A DNA stretch of 64,000 bases from Candidatus Riflebacteria bacterium HGW-Riflebacteria-1 (GTDB lineage: Bacteria > Muiribacteriota > Ozemobacteria > Ozemobacterales > Ozemobacteraceae), in NCBI GenBank assembly GCA_002839445.1, contig PGYB01000005.1, positions 482,357-546,356 on the forward strand, written 5' to 3'. Of the stretch, positions 17,984 to 27,800 are shown one piece after another. The notes under the pieces are model-generated. The model did not search any database and had not been told where the DNA came from. It saw only the letters and a list, made by a program, of their open reading frames with translations. Made by a program: the position numbers and the translations under genes. Position 1 is the stretch's first letter, and each line of letters opens with the position of its first letter.

Positions 17984-18505
17984 ATGGAAATAGCAAGTAT
18001 TGCAGTTGTTTTAAAGCAGAATGAACTTTTGTTCGCTGATATGTACCGGGAATGCGTCCGGCTGTTTCCTGACTACGCCAGAGAATTCGAAGCACTCGCG
18101 CTCGAAGAGGAAGGCCACGCAGCGATTATCGACAGTGTTATCGAAGAAATAAGCGAACATCCCGAGAACTGGCGCCAGGGAAAGGTTACGCTGCAGACAC
18201 TGCGGTTTATTCAGAACCAGATCAAAGCCACTCTCAAAGAGATCCGCCAGGGGCAATGTGATCCACATTATGCCATTACCGCCTTGCGCAGTTATGAACA
18301 GAGCATGTGTGAACGCTCTGTCGAAAAGGCTCTCGAAAGCGATGTGGCTGAATTTAAGCACCTGCTGTCTCTTGTTGCCGAGGGCTTTGCGACGCATCTC
18401 CGCTGTTTGCAGGAACTCGAGCACAAAATTTTCAAGACTTCAGATGTTTTCGATTCTCTTGACGAATTAAATGGCAAGGCCCACAAGACTGAGGAGCACA
18501 AATGA
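17984..18505 (+). CDS. Ferritin-like (rubrerythrin-type fold) protein
   Basis: 173 residues, all-helical. Elements of a four-helix diiron bundle can be seen: FADMYRECVRLFPDYA, then ALALEEEGHAAIIDSVIEE (the E-E-x-x-H type motif of helix 2), RSYEQSMCERSVEKAL, and GFATHLRCLQELEHK. The last two are weaker than in a classic rubrerythrin, so metal binding is likely but not certain. There is no rubredoxin domain. In anaerobes such proteins reduce peroxide or store iron. It shares a 4-base overlap with the next gene, so the two form a small operon behind a good promoter. Confidence 0.75.
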   Translation: MEIASIAVVLKQNELLFADMYRECVRLFPDYAREFEALALEEEGHAAIIDSVIEEISEHPENWRQGKVTLQTLRFIQNQIKATLKEIRQGQCDPHYAITALRSYEQSMCERSVEKALESDVAEFKHLLSLVAEGFATHLRCLQELEHKIFKTSDVFDSLDELNGKAHKTEEHK

Positions 18506-18897
18506 AACGTGAACCCTACGACAGCTGGGAAGAAAAATTTATCGCACTTTGCGAAGAAAAACTCGATGAAGAGCCGTTTTACCCATTTGAGCACCTCTGG
18601 CGCAAAGATCTCAATGTGAAGCAGGCTTTTGCCGCCTATCTCGAAGAAAATCCGGATTACGCCGAAAAGTTTCAGGAACTAGCTGAATCTGCGGCCCCCG
18701 CCTCTGATGGCGCCGAGTTTCTGGCGCTGGCCCACAAGCTCGAAGAACAGAAAAAACTGAAAGAGCAAAAAGAGCTCCAAAGCCGCATTGAAAACCAGGT
18801 GAGCAAATACTGCCCTGAATGTGCGCGGGTTATCGGGCCAAAAGGCGCCTGCAAATGCGGTTATCGCCGCCCGGCAAAAAAAGCGGCGCGCTACTGA
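18502..18897 (+). CDS. Small protein with C-terminal zinc-ribbon-like motif
   Basis: 131 residues, unrecognised. A charged, helical N-terminal two thirds (DSWEEKFIALCEEKLDEEP, KLEEQKKLKEQKELQSRIEN) ends in a Cys-rich tail, CPECARVIG then CKCGYRRP, which could bind one zinc. The ATG overlaps the ferritin-like stop and has ribosome site GAGGAG. The stop region overlaps the convergent Tim44/TerB gene by 7 bases. Coupling to the ferritin-like gene suggests a joint role, which remains unknown. Confidence 0.7.
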   Translation: MKREPYDSWEEKFIALCEEKLDEEPFYPFEHLWRKDLNVKQAFAAYLEENPDYAEKFQELAESAAPASDGAEFLALAHKLEEQKKLKEQKELQSRIENQVSKYCPECARVIGPKGACKCGYRRPAKKAARY

Positions 18898-21251
18898 TCT
18901 TCGTCTTCGTCATCTTTTTCTTGATCTGAATCTCGTTCGGCTGCCTTTTCCATGGCTTCAGCGTGCATCTTTTCGCGGGCGATTCTTTGTTGCTCCTCGC
19001 GCTGTTCGGCAAACCGCCGCTTTTCTTCAGCTTTCACCGCTCTTACCACATCGGAAGCAGAATAGCCAAGGTGCTGTGCCAGCAGAATCAGTTCGCGTTC
19101 TTCGAGTGGGCTTATTTCGTCGTCAGACAGTGCCATGCGGGCGGCTGCCATCAGAAGGTTCCATGATTCACGGTTGTCAGCTGGCGCCGGTATGTAGACC
19201 AGACCGGCCTTTAGAGACTGGATTATTGCCTTGACCTGTGTTTCTGACATGTCATAACATTGCGCGATCTTGTTGAGCAGTTGCATCTCAGCTGGTTCGC
19301 TTTTGCCATCTGCCAGCAGAATCTGCGCCATTATGGTAATTACATCACGGGCTGACCTCGTCTCGTTGTCTTCTTCGAGTTCACTCTCGCAGGCTGTCTT
19401 GCGCGAGAGCGCTTCGAGGTAGTCTTTGTCGTTTTCAACGGCTATTCTTTCAAGTATCCAGCCGTTGCTGCCTTCATTAAGCACTGAATTGCAGTAGCTG
19501 CAGGAAACAGCGAACGCCGAGCCGAGCGGGCCACCGCAGCCCGGGCAGTGCGCGCTGCTCAGCGTATTTTTCTGATCTGTTTTTACGCCATGCCGTCGCC
19601 CCAGAATGTAGATCTGACGCATGACCTGGCTTGTTCTTCTTGCCTCAATAACTTTGTTGTTTTTATCGAGCATGGTAGGTACGCCGCTCCAGATAACGAG
19701 AACGAACATGCTGTCCCAGTGTTTGCCGATCTTGAAACCCTTCAGCGAAACCGATGCCAGCGCGACGTTTTCCATGTAGTTGTAGCCGCGTTCAACAATG
19801 GTGCTCTGGTAGAGCTCACAGAAAGCCTCCGTCGAAAATCTCTGCATGGGCGCAATCGACTGACTGCGCTCGGCCAGGCGCATCATCCAGAAGATTACAC
19901 CGGTGCGGTCTTCAATCTGCTGCAGAGTAAAATCGGCATCGACGCTTTTCATGCTGTGCCACTCCGGTATCAACCCTGGTTCTTTGTATTCCCACTCGCA
20001 GGCCTGGGTAATCTTGGCGAGAACCCAGTCGTAAAAGCCAGATCTGATGAATGAATTACACACGCCGCAGACGGTAGCCTGGCCAATTACAATTGGTGCT
20101 CCGCAATTCGGGCACGATCCTTCAATCAGGCCGGGTTTCTGCAAAGTCTTTGCCGATGGCCGTCTGATCAGTGTCCAGTATTCCGAAAATTTGCGGCCCT
20201 CATCATTAGCGGCCAGCGTCTCGCCGGTCTTAATATCTATTGCCGCGTCGGCAGAAGATGCGCGAATGAAGACATGAATGACATCGAAGCTGTTGTCGCA
20301 GTTTACCTGAGCGGTGCGCATATCATAAACTGTCATTTTGCTGTGCCGATATCTGACGCCCATGGCTCTCTGACTGTCGACCTGACATTTGAGCTGCTCA
20401 TACAGGGCGTCTGAGACCAACGCCTGAATCGTTTCAAGATTCTGGTCATACCAGGCATTCTGAACTTTCCAGAACAGCCTTTCGACTCGCTTTAGAAGCA
20501 CATCTGAGGCAAAGCAGGCGTCGCGCTTTTTGATGCTGGTCAAAGCATGTGACATGACCCTGGCATTTTGCATTTTGAGCAGCTCAAGATCTAAAACGCT
20601 TTCGCTGCCCTGATGACGGCGTGGTGCGTCGCCGGTAAAGTCTGTCCACATATCTTTGACGCGTTCAGGAAAAGCGACAATTTCTGGCCTGATGATTTCC
20701 CACCAGTCAGCAGAGTCTTTCTGACCGGGTTTTCTCATCTGTTCTTTTTGCGTGCTGCTGAGCTGAACCGTGATATTGCTGCCATCCCGACTATATCTGT
20801 TTTGCACTGATCCAGTCAGGCGAATTGCCAGAATCTGACAGGTCGGCAACAGCAGCATCAGTATTGCCGGCCGCCCCAGAATTTTCCAGCTCAACCAGAC
20901 CAGAGCCGCTCCGATCAGGGCAAGATGCAGACAGCCAATACGACGCTTTTGCCAGAGCAGGGCCGGCATAAAAAAAAGAGCCAGCATTACCGGTGCCTCG
21001 AATGGGGCAATAAACAGATAGAAAAAGCAGAACAGGAGCGAACTACCATAAACAACCGCCAGAGCGGCAGTAAAAGCTTCGACTCTGACGAGCATGGCGA
21101 CTAATGCAAAGGTGAGCCCGAGATAAACCACATCGCCGGTTGCCATGTCGCCGCTGGCAGCGTCAGGAATCTGCCAGGCCAGTATGCCGGCGATCGCCAG
21201 CATGGCAGCCACCATGCCGAGAAATCTGTTTTTAGTAATTTCCATATTCAT
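18891..21251 (-). CDS. Large membrane protein with two Tim44-like/zinc-ribbon modules and a TerB domain
   Basis: 786 residues. The first 150 residues hold about five membrane helices (LGMVAAMLAIAGILAW, YLGLTFALVAMLVRV, ALAVVYGSSLLFCFF and more). Residues about 215-370 form a Tim44-like domain (ALTSIKKRDACFASDVLLKR, RLFWKVQNAWYDQNLETIQ). A zinc ribbon follows (CPNCGAPI and CGVCNSFI, about 375-400). A second Tim44-like part (about 420-575) and a second zinc ribbon (CPGCGGPL and CSYCNSVL) come next. The C-terminus (about 630-745) is TerB-like (ITIMAQILLADGKSEPAEM, ALSDDEISPLEERELILLAQ), with a charged coiled tail. Similar zinc-ribbon/Tim44/TerB proteins exist in bacteria but have no agreed function. 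Confidence 0.8.
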   Translation of the reverse strand: MNMEITKNRFLGMVAAMLAIAGILAWQIPDAASGDMATGDVVYLGLTFALVAMLVRVEAFTAALAVVYGSSLLFCFFYLFIAPFEAPVMLALFFMPALLWQKRRIGCLHLALIGAALVWLSWKILGRPAILMLLLPTCQILAIRLTGSVQNRYSRDGSNITVQLSSTQKEQMRKPGQKDSADWWEIIRPEIVAFPERVKDMWTDFTGDAPRRHQGSESVLDLELLKMQNARVMSHALTSIKKRDACFASDVLLKRVERLFWKVQNAWYDQNLETIQALVSDALYEQLKCQVDSQRAMGVRYRHSKMTVYDMRTAQVNCDNSFDVIHVFIRASSADAAIDIKTGETLAANDEGRKFSEYWTLIRRPSAKTLQKPGLIEGSCPNCGAPIVIGQATVCGVCNSFIRSGFYDWVLAKITQACEWEYKEPGLIPEWHSMKSVDADFTLQQIEDRTGVIFWMMRLAERSQSIAPMQRFSTEAFCELYQSTIVERGYNYMENVALASVSLKGFKIGKHWDSMFVLVIWSGVPTMLDKNNKVIEARRTSQVMRQIYILGRRHGVKTDQKNTLSSAHCPGCGGPLGSAFAVSCSYCNSVLNEGSNGWILERIAVENDKDYLEALSRKTACESELEEDNETRSARDVITIMAQILLADGKSEPAEMQLLNKIAQCYDMSETQVKAIIQSLKAGLVYIPAPADNRESWNLLMAAARMALSDDEISPLEERELILLAQHLGYSASDVVRAVKAEEKRRFAEQREEQQRIAREKMHAEAMEKAAERDSDQEKDDEDEDQ

Positions 21252-21341
21252 AAGTGTAATTCAATCAGCCGGTAAATACAAACAGGCGCGCTCTTTTGCC
21301 GCCAGTTGTACAAGAAATTGTTGTGTGTGGATAAATAGGAG

Positions 21342-21347
21342 TATAAT
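21342..21347 (+). promoter_or_regulatory. Perfect -10 box upstream of the small secreted protein gene
   Basis: TATAAT lies 18 bases after TTGTTG, a poor -35 match. It is 38-44 bases before the candidate start codons at 21385 (GTG) and 21391 (ATG). Confidence 0.45.
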
Positions 21348-21390
21348 CAGCTCTGTTAGTTTGACTTATTTTCAGGAGGCATCTGTGTAT

Positions 21391-21900
21391 ATGAAGAAAA
21401 TTCTGGGCATTTGTATGATGTTTGTTCTTTGTTTAAGCGGTTTTGCTGGTTTGTGGGCAGAAGAGCCGGTTGCTGCCAACGAAGGTGCAGCTGTGGTAAG
21501 CGAAGCGGCCGGTGCTGCTGCTCCGGCGAAAAAAGAAAAAGAATTCAAAGGCAAAGGTCAGCCCAAAGGCAATCTCGAGCAGATCGAAGCCAGTGGCGTA
21601 ATTCAGGTAACCCCGGCTGACCCGGCTAAAAATCAGAAATATTCGACCATAGTTCTGGTCAGCGGTGATAAACAGTACAAGCTGCTCCCCGGCAACGACA
21701 AGACCGGATTCGCTGAACTTGAAAAGATGGCCGGCCAGACCATCACCGTAAAAGGCGGCCTGATGCCGGCTAGCGAAAAATACCCGATGGCAGCGATCAA
21801 GGTTGATGAAATCCCCGGTGTCAGCAAGGCTGCTCCCGCTGACCTTAAGGCAAAACCCCTCGGAAAAGGCCAGGCCCGCGAAAAGGGTAAAGGCGAGTAA
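21391..21900 (+). CDS. Small secreted Lys/Ala-rich protein with OB-like domain
   Basis: 169 residues. The ATG at 21391 and an in-frame GTG at 21385 share the ribosome site CAGGAGG; GTG has the better spacing. A signal peptide (KKILGICMMFVLCLSGFAGLWA) is followed by an Ala/Glu/Lys linker. A domain of about 80 residues follows (GVIQVTPADPAKNQKYSTIV, GDKQYKLLPGN, AGQTITVKGGLM) that looks like a small beta-barrel. The tail is Lys/Gly-rich. No homologue is recognised. It is divergent from the Tim44/TerB gene and stands alone. Confidence 0.7.
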   Translation: MKKILGICMMFVLCLSGFAGLWAEEPVAANEGAAVVSEAAGAAAPAKKEKEFKGKGQPKGNLEQIEASGVIQVTPADPAKNQKYSTIVLVSGDKQYKLLPGNDKTGFAELEKMAGQTITVKGGLMPASEKYPMAAIKVDEIPGVSKAAPADLKAKPLGKGQAREKGKGE

Positions 21901-21936
21901 CCAGTTTTAAGCTTAAGATAAGCTCCAAAAGGTTTT

Positions 21937-22006
21937 CGCACAAAGACAACGAAGACACGAAGAAACCAAAATGATTTCTTCGTGTCTTTCTGTTTTAGTG
22001 CGGGCA
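21937..22006. repeat. Dispersed repeat of the ACACGAAGA type forming a perfect hairpin
   Basis: Contains GACACGAAGAAA (21954-21965) and its exact complement TTTCTTCGTGTC (21975-21986) around a 9-base loop, followed by a T-rich run. The sequence belongs to the same family as 39277-39557 and the end of 41112-41362. It may also terminate the small secreted protein gene. Confidence 0.75.
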
Positions 22007-22102
22007 TGCTTTTTTAAAAGGGATTGGCATAATTGAGTTTATGAATGACAGAAGTTGCCTGTAAGAGCATTAAAAGGTCGCAGGCAGGCTTTTAACTGTT
22101 GA

Positions 22103-22630
22103 TCAGTACAGCAGAAGTCCGGCGACTCCTGACAGTATGATCAGCTTGATCGGGTGTATTCTGCACAGGCAGGCAACAAAGACCGCGGCAAAAATCACCA
22201 GACTCGCCTTGTCGATAAAATTATGAGCATTCATGAGAGATAGCGCCGCCGCAGCAATCAGCCCGAGTATGCCCGGGCGCAATGTTTTGAAGGCCATCTC
22301 GATATACTGGTTTTTGCGAAATTTGAGATAAAATTTCGCGAGGAGCAGCATGATGATCAGCGGCGGCAGACAGACACCGAGAGTTGTCAGTAGCGCGCCG
22401 AAAATATTGCCACTGACAGCATAGCCAACATAGGTTGCCATATTGATGGCAACCGGGCCAGGAGTGATCTGTGATATGGCGACCATGTCAGTAAAGTCAA
22501 CCATGCTCAGCCAGTTATGTGGCGCGCCGGCAACCTCATGCCTGATCAGCGGCAACATGGCGTAACCGCCGCCGAACCCGAACAGTCCGATTTTGAAAAA
22601 GCTCATGAACAGCTCAAAATAGATTTGCAT
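22103..22630 (-). CDS. Half-size ChrA-family chromate/anion transporter, subunit B
   Basis: 175 residues, one CHR domain. The signature GLFGFGGGYAMLPLIRHEV at the N-terminus and ISQITPGPVAINMATYVGY are typical. About five membrane helices follow. Short CHR proteins usually occur as adjacent pairs that work together, in contrast to the long fused ChrA. In known cases they export chromate, but native substrates are often unknown. It lies 3 bp behind the other half-gene. Confidence 0.88.
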   Translation of the reverse strand: MQIYFELFMSFFKIGLFGFGGGYAMLPLIRHEVAGAPHNWLSMVDFTDMVAISQITPGPVAINMATYVGYAVSGNIFGALLTTLGVCLPPLIIMLLLAKFYLKFRKNQYIEMAFKTLRPGILGLIAAAALSLMNAHNFIDKASLVIFAAVFVACLCRIHPIKLIILSGVAGLLLY

Positions 22631-22633
22631 ATC

Positions 22634-23182
22634 TCAAGCAGCCTTTCGCTTTTTCTGTATTATGCCAAGGCACAAACCCAATGCTGCAATGACTATTACC
22701 ATTATTGCCGGCGAAATGTCGGCAAAAGCAATAGCTGCGGCCACTGATCCAGCGAGTATAATGCCGAACCAGCTGATCTTCATGGCTTTGCCAAGCGAAT
22801 AGAGCGGCGCAGCTATCAGCGCAACTACTGCCGGACGTATGCCCTTAAAGAAGCTTTCTACATAACGGTTTTCGCGAAAACCGATGAGATACATGGCGAT
22901 GAAAAGAATTATCATAAAAGACGGCAGCGTCATGCCAAGCGTAGCAACGATGCTTCCGGCAAGACTTTTGCGCTTGTACCCGACAAAGACGGCGGCATTG
23001 ACCGCCATGGGACCCGGGGCAGTCTGCGCCAGCGCGAGAAGTTCAATGAACTCTTTGCTGTCAACCCACTGGCGCTTCTCGACAACTTCGTGCTGAATCA
23101 GCGGCAGCATAGCGTAGCCACCGCCGAGAGTAAACATTCCGATTCTGAAAAAAGACCAAAAAAGCTGCCACAACTCATTCAT
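22634..23182 (-). CDS. Half-size ChrA-family chromate/anion transporter, subunit A
   Basis: 182 residues from the ATG at 23182. An upstream in-frame start at 23302 would translate the hexamer repeat at 23246-23295 and is rejected. The CHR signature is clear: GMFTLGGGYAMLPLIQHEVV and LALAQTAPGPMAVNAAVFVGY, then several helices. It pairs with the next gene (3-bp gap) as a two-gene short-chain CHR transporter. The two halves are homologous but diverged. No chromate reductase or chrB regulator is nearby. The ribosome site is weak. Confidence 0.86.
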   Translation of the reverse strand: MNELWQLFWSFFRIGMFTLGGGYAMLPLIQHEVVEKRQWVDSKEFIELLALAQTAPGPMAVNAAVFVGYKRKSLAGSIVATLGMTLPSFMIILFIAMYLIGFRENRYVESFFKGIRPAVVALIAAPLYSLGKAMKISWFGIILAGSVAAAIAFADISPAIMVIVIAALGLCLGIIQKKRKAA

Positions 23183-23245
23183 TGCTATAATACCAATTTC
23201 ACTTATTCGTAAATACCTTCTGCATTGTCCTGCTATTTGTTTTTT

Positions 23246-23295
23246 CGTGCTCGTGCTCGTGCTCGTGCTTGTAATCGTAATCGTAATCGTTGTCG
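23246..23295. repeat. Hexamer microsatellite CGTGCT/CGTAAT
   Basis: Four near-perfect CGTGCT units run into three to four CGTAAT units. The same hexamers recur at 35111-35135 and 35229-35256. The rest of the 399-base gap 23183-23581 holds the efflux promoter and operator. No gene is seen here. Confidence 0.8.
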
Positions 23296-23482
23296 CTGGC
23301 AATTACAAAGGCGACTCTGGAGTATTTTGCTGTGAACGAACTCTTTGTGAATATTAGACTCGTCTCATCTGGTTTAATCAGATACCTGTTCTGATCTGTT
23401 GCCAATGATACCATCTTTCGCCTGCCCATTAAACCCAAATGTCCCATTGAGGTCGCGTAATTACCCTGAAGCGCTTTGCCTG

Positions 23483-23527
23483 TTGACTTTTGCGTATGTG
23501 AGCTATAGACTGACCCGTCGGTCAGTC
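23483..23527 (+). promoter_or_regulatory. Efflux-operon promoter with TetR-type operator
   Basis: TTGACT at 23483-23488 is a candidate -35 box. A -10-like TATAGA or TAGACT overlaps a perfect inverted repeat, GACTGACC-N4-GGTCAGTC, at 23508-23527. Operators of this shape are typical of TetR-family repressors of RND pumps. No TetR gene is in the window, so the regulator would act from elsewhere. Confidence 0.6.
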
Positions 23528-23581
23528 AGCGTTGACTGTACAGTAAAATTATATTGAAATTGAACTGAAACGGAGACTTGT

Positions 23582-24847
23582 ATGGCTGTCCGCATAGTTG
23601 CTTATTATTTCCGGTCGCTGCTGATTCTGACACTTCTTCTGCTGATCGGTCAGCCTGTTATCGCTCAAAGCGACAGCGGCAGCCGTGAAACACCCGTCTT
23701 TGCCGCTGTCGTTAAAGCTGGCACTATCAACCGAAAAATAGAAACCTCGGCTGATGTTCTGCCATTGCTGGGCGTTGAAGTTCACCCCGAAACTGCTGGT
23801 CGAATTATCGATATCTTTGTTGATGTCGGGTCTGTCGTAAAAAGAGACCAGGAACTGGCCAAAATCAATGATTCTCTGCAGCAGGCGCAGTATGAGCAGG
23901 CTAAAGCAGCGGTAACTGTTGCAAAAGCTTCAATAGAAATGCAAAAGGTCATTCAGGAAAGCACTAATTCGAGTCTGGTTGCCGCCAAAGCTGGTGTCGA
24001 AGCCGCACGAGCGCAGTTAAAGAATCTTGCGCAGACACGCACACGTCTCGAAAAGCTGTTGGCAGAAGGCGCCGTTTCCCAACAGCAGCTTGATGACCTG
24101 ATGGCTCAGTATGACTCGGCTAACGCGAGACTGGTCGCCGCTGACACTGAAGTGAGCCGGGCCAGAGATGCCATCATGTCGGCAAAAATGTCAGTTGGCG
24201 TGCGCCAGGCTGAGCTGATTCAGGCCGAAGCCAATTTGAATGCTGTCGAGGTCGGCCTTGCCAATACCATGGTGCGCGCCCCCTTTGATGGTGTAATTGC
24301 CAGTCGCCGTGCCGACCCTGGAGCCATGGCAAACCAGGCGCAGGCTCTATTCAGAATTGAGCAGAACAATCCGGTGCGCATAATCGCTTCGGTGATCGAA
24401 AAAGACATCGGTCAGATCAAGGCGGGCAAAACCAGGGTGCTGATTCACCTTGATTCGATAGATGAGGTGTATGAGGCGGTTGCCGACCTGGTTTATCCAT
24501 CAATAGATGCGGTGAGCCGCACTGGTCGGGTTGAAATTCTTTTGAAAAACCCCGAAAACAAGCTGCGCAGCGGCATGTTTGCCAGGCTTAGCTTTCTTCT
24601 CAATACCAGTTCAGATGTGCCTGTTGTCTCGCGCGATTCTCTCGTGCGCCACAATGGGCAGCATTTTGCCTATGTTATCGAGAACGGTTACGCCGTTAAA
24701 CGCCAGGTCAAAATAGGTATCATCGATGAAAACCGCGTAGAAATAGAAAGCGGGCTCAAGGCTGGCGAATTGATCGTTTCGCGCGGGCTAGAATTTGTTC
24801 GCGAAGGCAGCCAGGTTAAAGTCATTGAAAGTGAAAGCGATAGATGA
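23582..24847 (+). CDS. RND efflux periplasmic adaptor (membrane fusion protein)
   Basis: 421 residues. A signal peptide (LLILTLLLLIGQPVIAQ) is followed by the first half-lipoyl segment (VEVHPETAGRIIDIFVDVGS). A long coiled-coil hairpin (about 95-215, QAQYEQAKAAVTVAKASIEM to SQQQLDDLMAQYDSANARL) comes next, then the second half-lipoyl part (NTMVRAPFDGVIASRRADPG), a beta-barrel and a membrane-proximal domain (KIGIIDENRVEIESGLKAGE). It bridges the RND pump to an outer-membrane channel. The stop overlaps the pump start as ATGA. No TolC-type channel gene is in the operon, so a channel must come from elsewhere. Confidence 0.92.
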   Translation: MAVRIVAYYFRSLLILTLLLLIGQPVIAQSDSGSRETPVFAAVVKAGTINRKIETSADVLPLLGVEVHPETAGRIIDIFVDVGSVVKRDQELAKINDSLQQAQYEQAKAAVTVAKASIEMQKVIQESTNSSLVAAKAGVEAARAQLKNLAQTRTRLEKLLAEGAVSQQQLDDLMAQYDSANARLVAADTEVSRARDAIMSAKMSVGVRQAELIQAEANLNAVEVGLANTMVRAPFDGVIASRRADPGAMANQAQALFRIEQNNPVRIIASVIEKDIGQIKAGKTRVLIHLDSIDEVYEAVADLVYPSIDAVSRTGRVEILLKNPENKLRSGMFARLSFLLNTSSDVPVVSRDSLVRHNGQHFAYVIENGYAVKRQVKIGIIDENRVEIESGLKAGELIVSRGLEFVREGSQVKVIESESDR

Positions 24848-27800
24848 AACTCTCTGAATTTGGCGTCAGATGGCCTGTTACCACCAGTATGATTTTCATT
24901 GCCTGTGTGGTTCTCGGCGGTTTTGCCTATACCCGGGTCGGCATCGATCTTATGCCGGAAATGAATATTCCTGTAATATCGGTTATCACCTCGTATAGCG
25001 GCGCCGGCCCGCATGAGATAGAAACCCGTATAACCGAAGTCATCGAAGAGCGCGTTGCAACCGTGCAAAATGTTGATAAGGTAACTTCATCATCAATGGA
25101 AGGCGTGTCGATGATAACGGTGCGCTTTAACTGGGATACCGACCTGTCAGAAGCAGCCAACGACATTCGCGAGCGCATTGACCTCATTCGCAAATATTTG
25201 CCCGATGGCGCCGAAAACCCGATGATTCTCAAGTTTGACATGAGCGCGATTCCGGTTATGGTGCTGTGTGTAACCGCCGATGAGAGCTGGGAAAAACTCG
25301 ACAGGATCGTCGACAAAAAGATAACCGATGCGCTGAAGCGCTTGCCCGGTGTTGCCACCGCGGTTTCACAGGGCGGTCTGCGTCGCACGATACGAGTAAA
25401 GCTGAATCGCGAACGACTCAAAGCTACCGGCATTACCGGGCAGCAGATCGTGCAGGTTCTGCACGCCCAGAATCTCAGCAATCCTGGTGGCAATGTCAGA
25501 ACCGGTATGATGGACTTTCTGATCAGAACTCCCGGCGAGTTTACCAGCGTCGAAGAGATCGGCGAGGTTGTCATAGCGAACAGCTCAGGCATAATCAGAC
25601 TCAAAGACGTTGCCGAAATCGAAGACGGTTTTGCCGAAAAATCTGATGAATTGATGATAAACGGTAAGCCGGCGATCGGTATTATCGTGCAGAAGCAGTC
25701 GGGCGGCAATACCTTTGCCGTTTCGCAGGCAGTTCGCGCTGCTTTGCCCGAAATTCAGGCGCAGCTTCCATCTGATGTGAAAATTACAGAATTTTTCGAT
25801 TCGGCAAATTTTATCAAAAGTACTGTCTACAACCTGCGCAATGCTCTGTTTGTCGGCGGCATCGGCGTGTTTCTGGTCATCCTCTTTTTCATCAGGGATG
25901 TTCGTGCCAGCCTTATTGTTTCTACAACCGTGCCGACTTCTCTGATCATAACCTTTCTTCTGATGTACATGAACGGCTATACGATTAACCAGATTTCGCT
26001 GTCGAGCCTTGCTATTGCCCTTGGAATGGTAGTCGACAACGCCATAGTCATTCTCGATAATATCAAGCGCTATCTCGACCGCGGCGTTAATGTGCGCGAG
26101 AGCGCGATATGGGGCGCGGCCGAAATGGGCACAGCCGTTGTTGCCTCTACCATGACCACGATAGCCATATTTTTGCCAATCATTTTTACCAGCGGCATTA
26201 CCAAAATCATGTTCGGCCAGCTCGCGACAATCGTGACGATGGCGCTTATCGCGTCGCTGTTTTCGTCTCTGCTGCTGACGCCAATGCTCTGCTCAAAGTT
26301 TCTCAAGAATAACGCTGCCGGCAGTTCAACATTGCTGATGCGCATTGGCGGGGTTTTCGACCGCGTTGAAAATTTTTATGGCGCTTTTTTGCAAAGGGCT
26401 TTACGCAATCGCTACAAGGTACTCGCTGTTCTCATAGTGATTTTTGTTCTCTCGTTGGCGATTATCCCGCTGGTTGGTGTCGAATATATGCCGCAGCAGG
26501 ATCAGGGCTTCCTTTTTATGGAAGTCGAGTTACCGACAGGCACCAGATACGAGGAGACGACCAGAGTATGCCAGCAGATCGGCAATACCATCAGAGAGAA
26601 CACGCCTGAACTCAAGTCGCTGATCGTAACAACCGGCGTTACCGAGGATGTCGAGAATATGATTTTCAGCCCGAAAAAGGCCTCGAATTACGGCAAAATA
26701 GAGATGACGCTGCTGTCAAAAAACCAGCGCACGGCTGGCGCCAAAGAAATAATCAGCCGTCTGCGCCCGCTGCTAGACAATATTCCCGGCACGGTCATCA
26801 GGTTTACGACTACCGACCCGATCGGTGAAATGATTATTGGCGCCAGCGCTGATTTCTCGATAGACATTTACGGCCACGACCTCGAGCAGGGGGTTGGTTT
26901 TGCCAACACTCTGGTTAAAGCCTTGATGACCATCGAGAACCTCAAGGATCTTGAAGTCAGCCAGAAACTCGCGCGTCCCGAAATGCAGGTCAAAGTAAAC
27001 CGCGAAAAGGCCTCGGCATTGGGGCTTAATGTCAGTGATATCGCGCGGGGTGTCGAACTTTATTTCAGTGGCGATCGCACTGCCAAATTCCGCGAGGGCG
27101 GTGAAGAATATGATATCGAGGTGCGTCTGCGCCCCGAAGACCGCGTTGGCATTGCTGACCTCGATCAGATCAATATTCTGGCGCCAAACCGGCAGTCGGT
27201 TCGTTTGAGCAATCTTGCCAATCTTGAGCAGGCGCTGGGCCCGATTCGTATCGAACGCACCGAACAGCAGCGTTACATTAAGGTTACCGGTCAGGTTTTT
27301 GGCACCGACCCAGGAACTGTTATCAAACGCGCCGCTGAAGTGCTCAAGGATGTGCCGGTTCCACCAGGATTTTCTTGGGCTTTCAGCGGCAACGAGAAAG
27401 AGCGCGTCGACTCGTTTTTGCTATTGCTGCAGGCGGCAGTTCTCGGTATGATTCTGGTTTACATGGTCATGGCCTCGCAGTTTGAGTCGTTGTTGGCGCC
27501 ATTTATAATTTTTCTCAGCATTCCGTTTGGTTTCATGGGCGCGATCCAGCTTCTGGCGGTTACCGGCAACCGCATTTCAGTCGTGTCGCTTCTTGGCTTT
27601 ATTATTCTTATCGGAATCGTCGTCAATAACGGAATTGTATTGATCAGCTATATCAATATGCTTATCAGGCGCGAAATAAAGCTTAATCTGGCGCTTGTCG
27701 AGGCTGGAAAAAGCCGTCTGCGCCCGGTAATTTCGACATCGTGCACTACCGCAATAGGCATGCTGCCGATGGCGCTTTCGACCGGTGATGGGTCTGAAGT

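Noticed and set aside
23183..23302. N-terminal extension of the ChrA-like protein encoding a Thr-Ser-Thr run
   Set aside because: It is the translation of a hexamer microsatellite; the internal ATG at 23182 gives a normal CHR protein.
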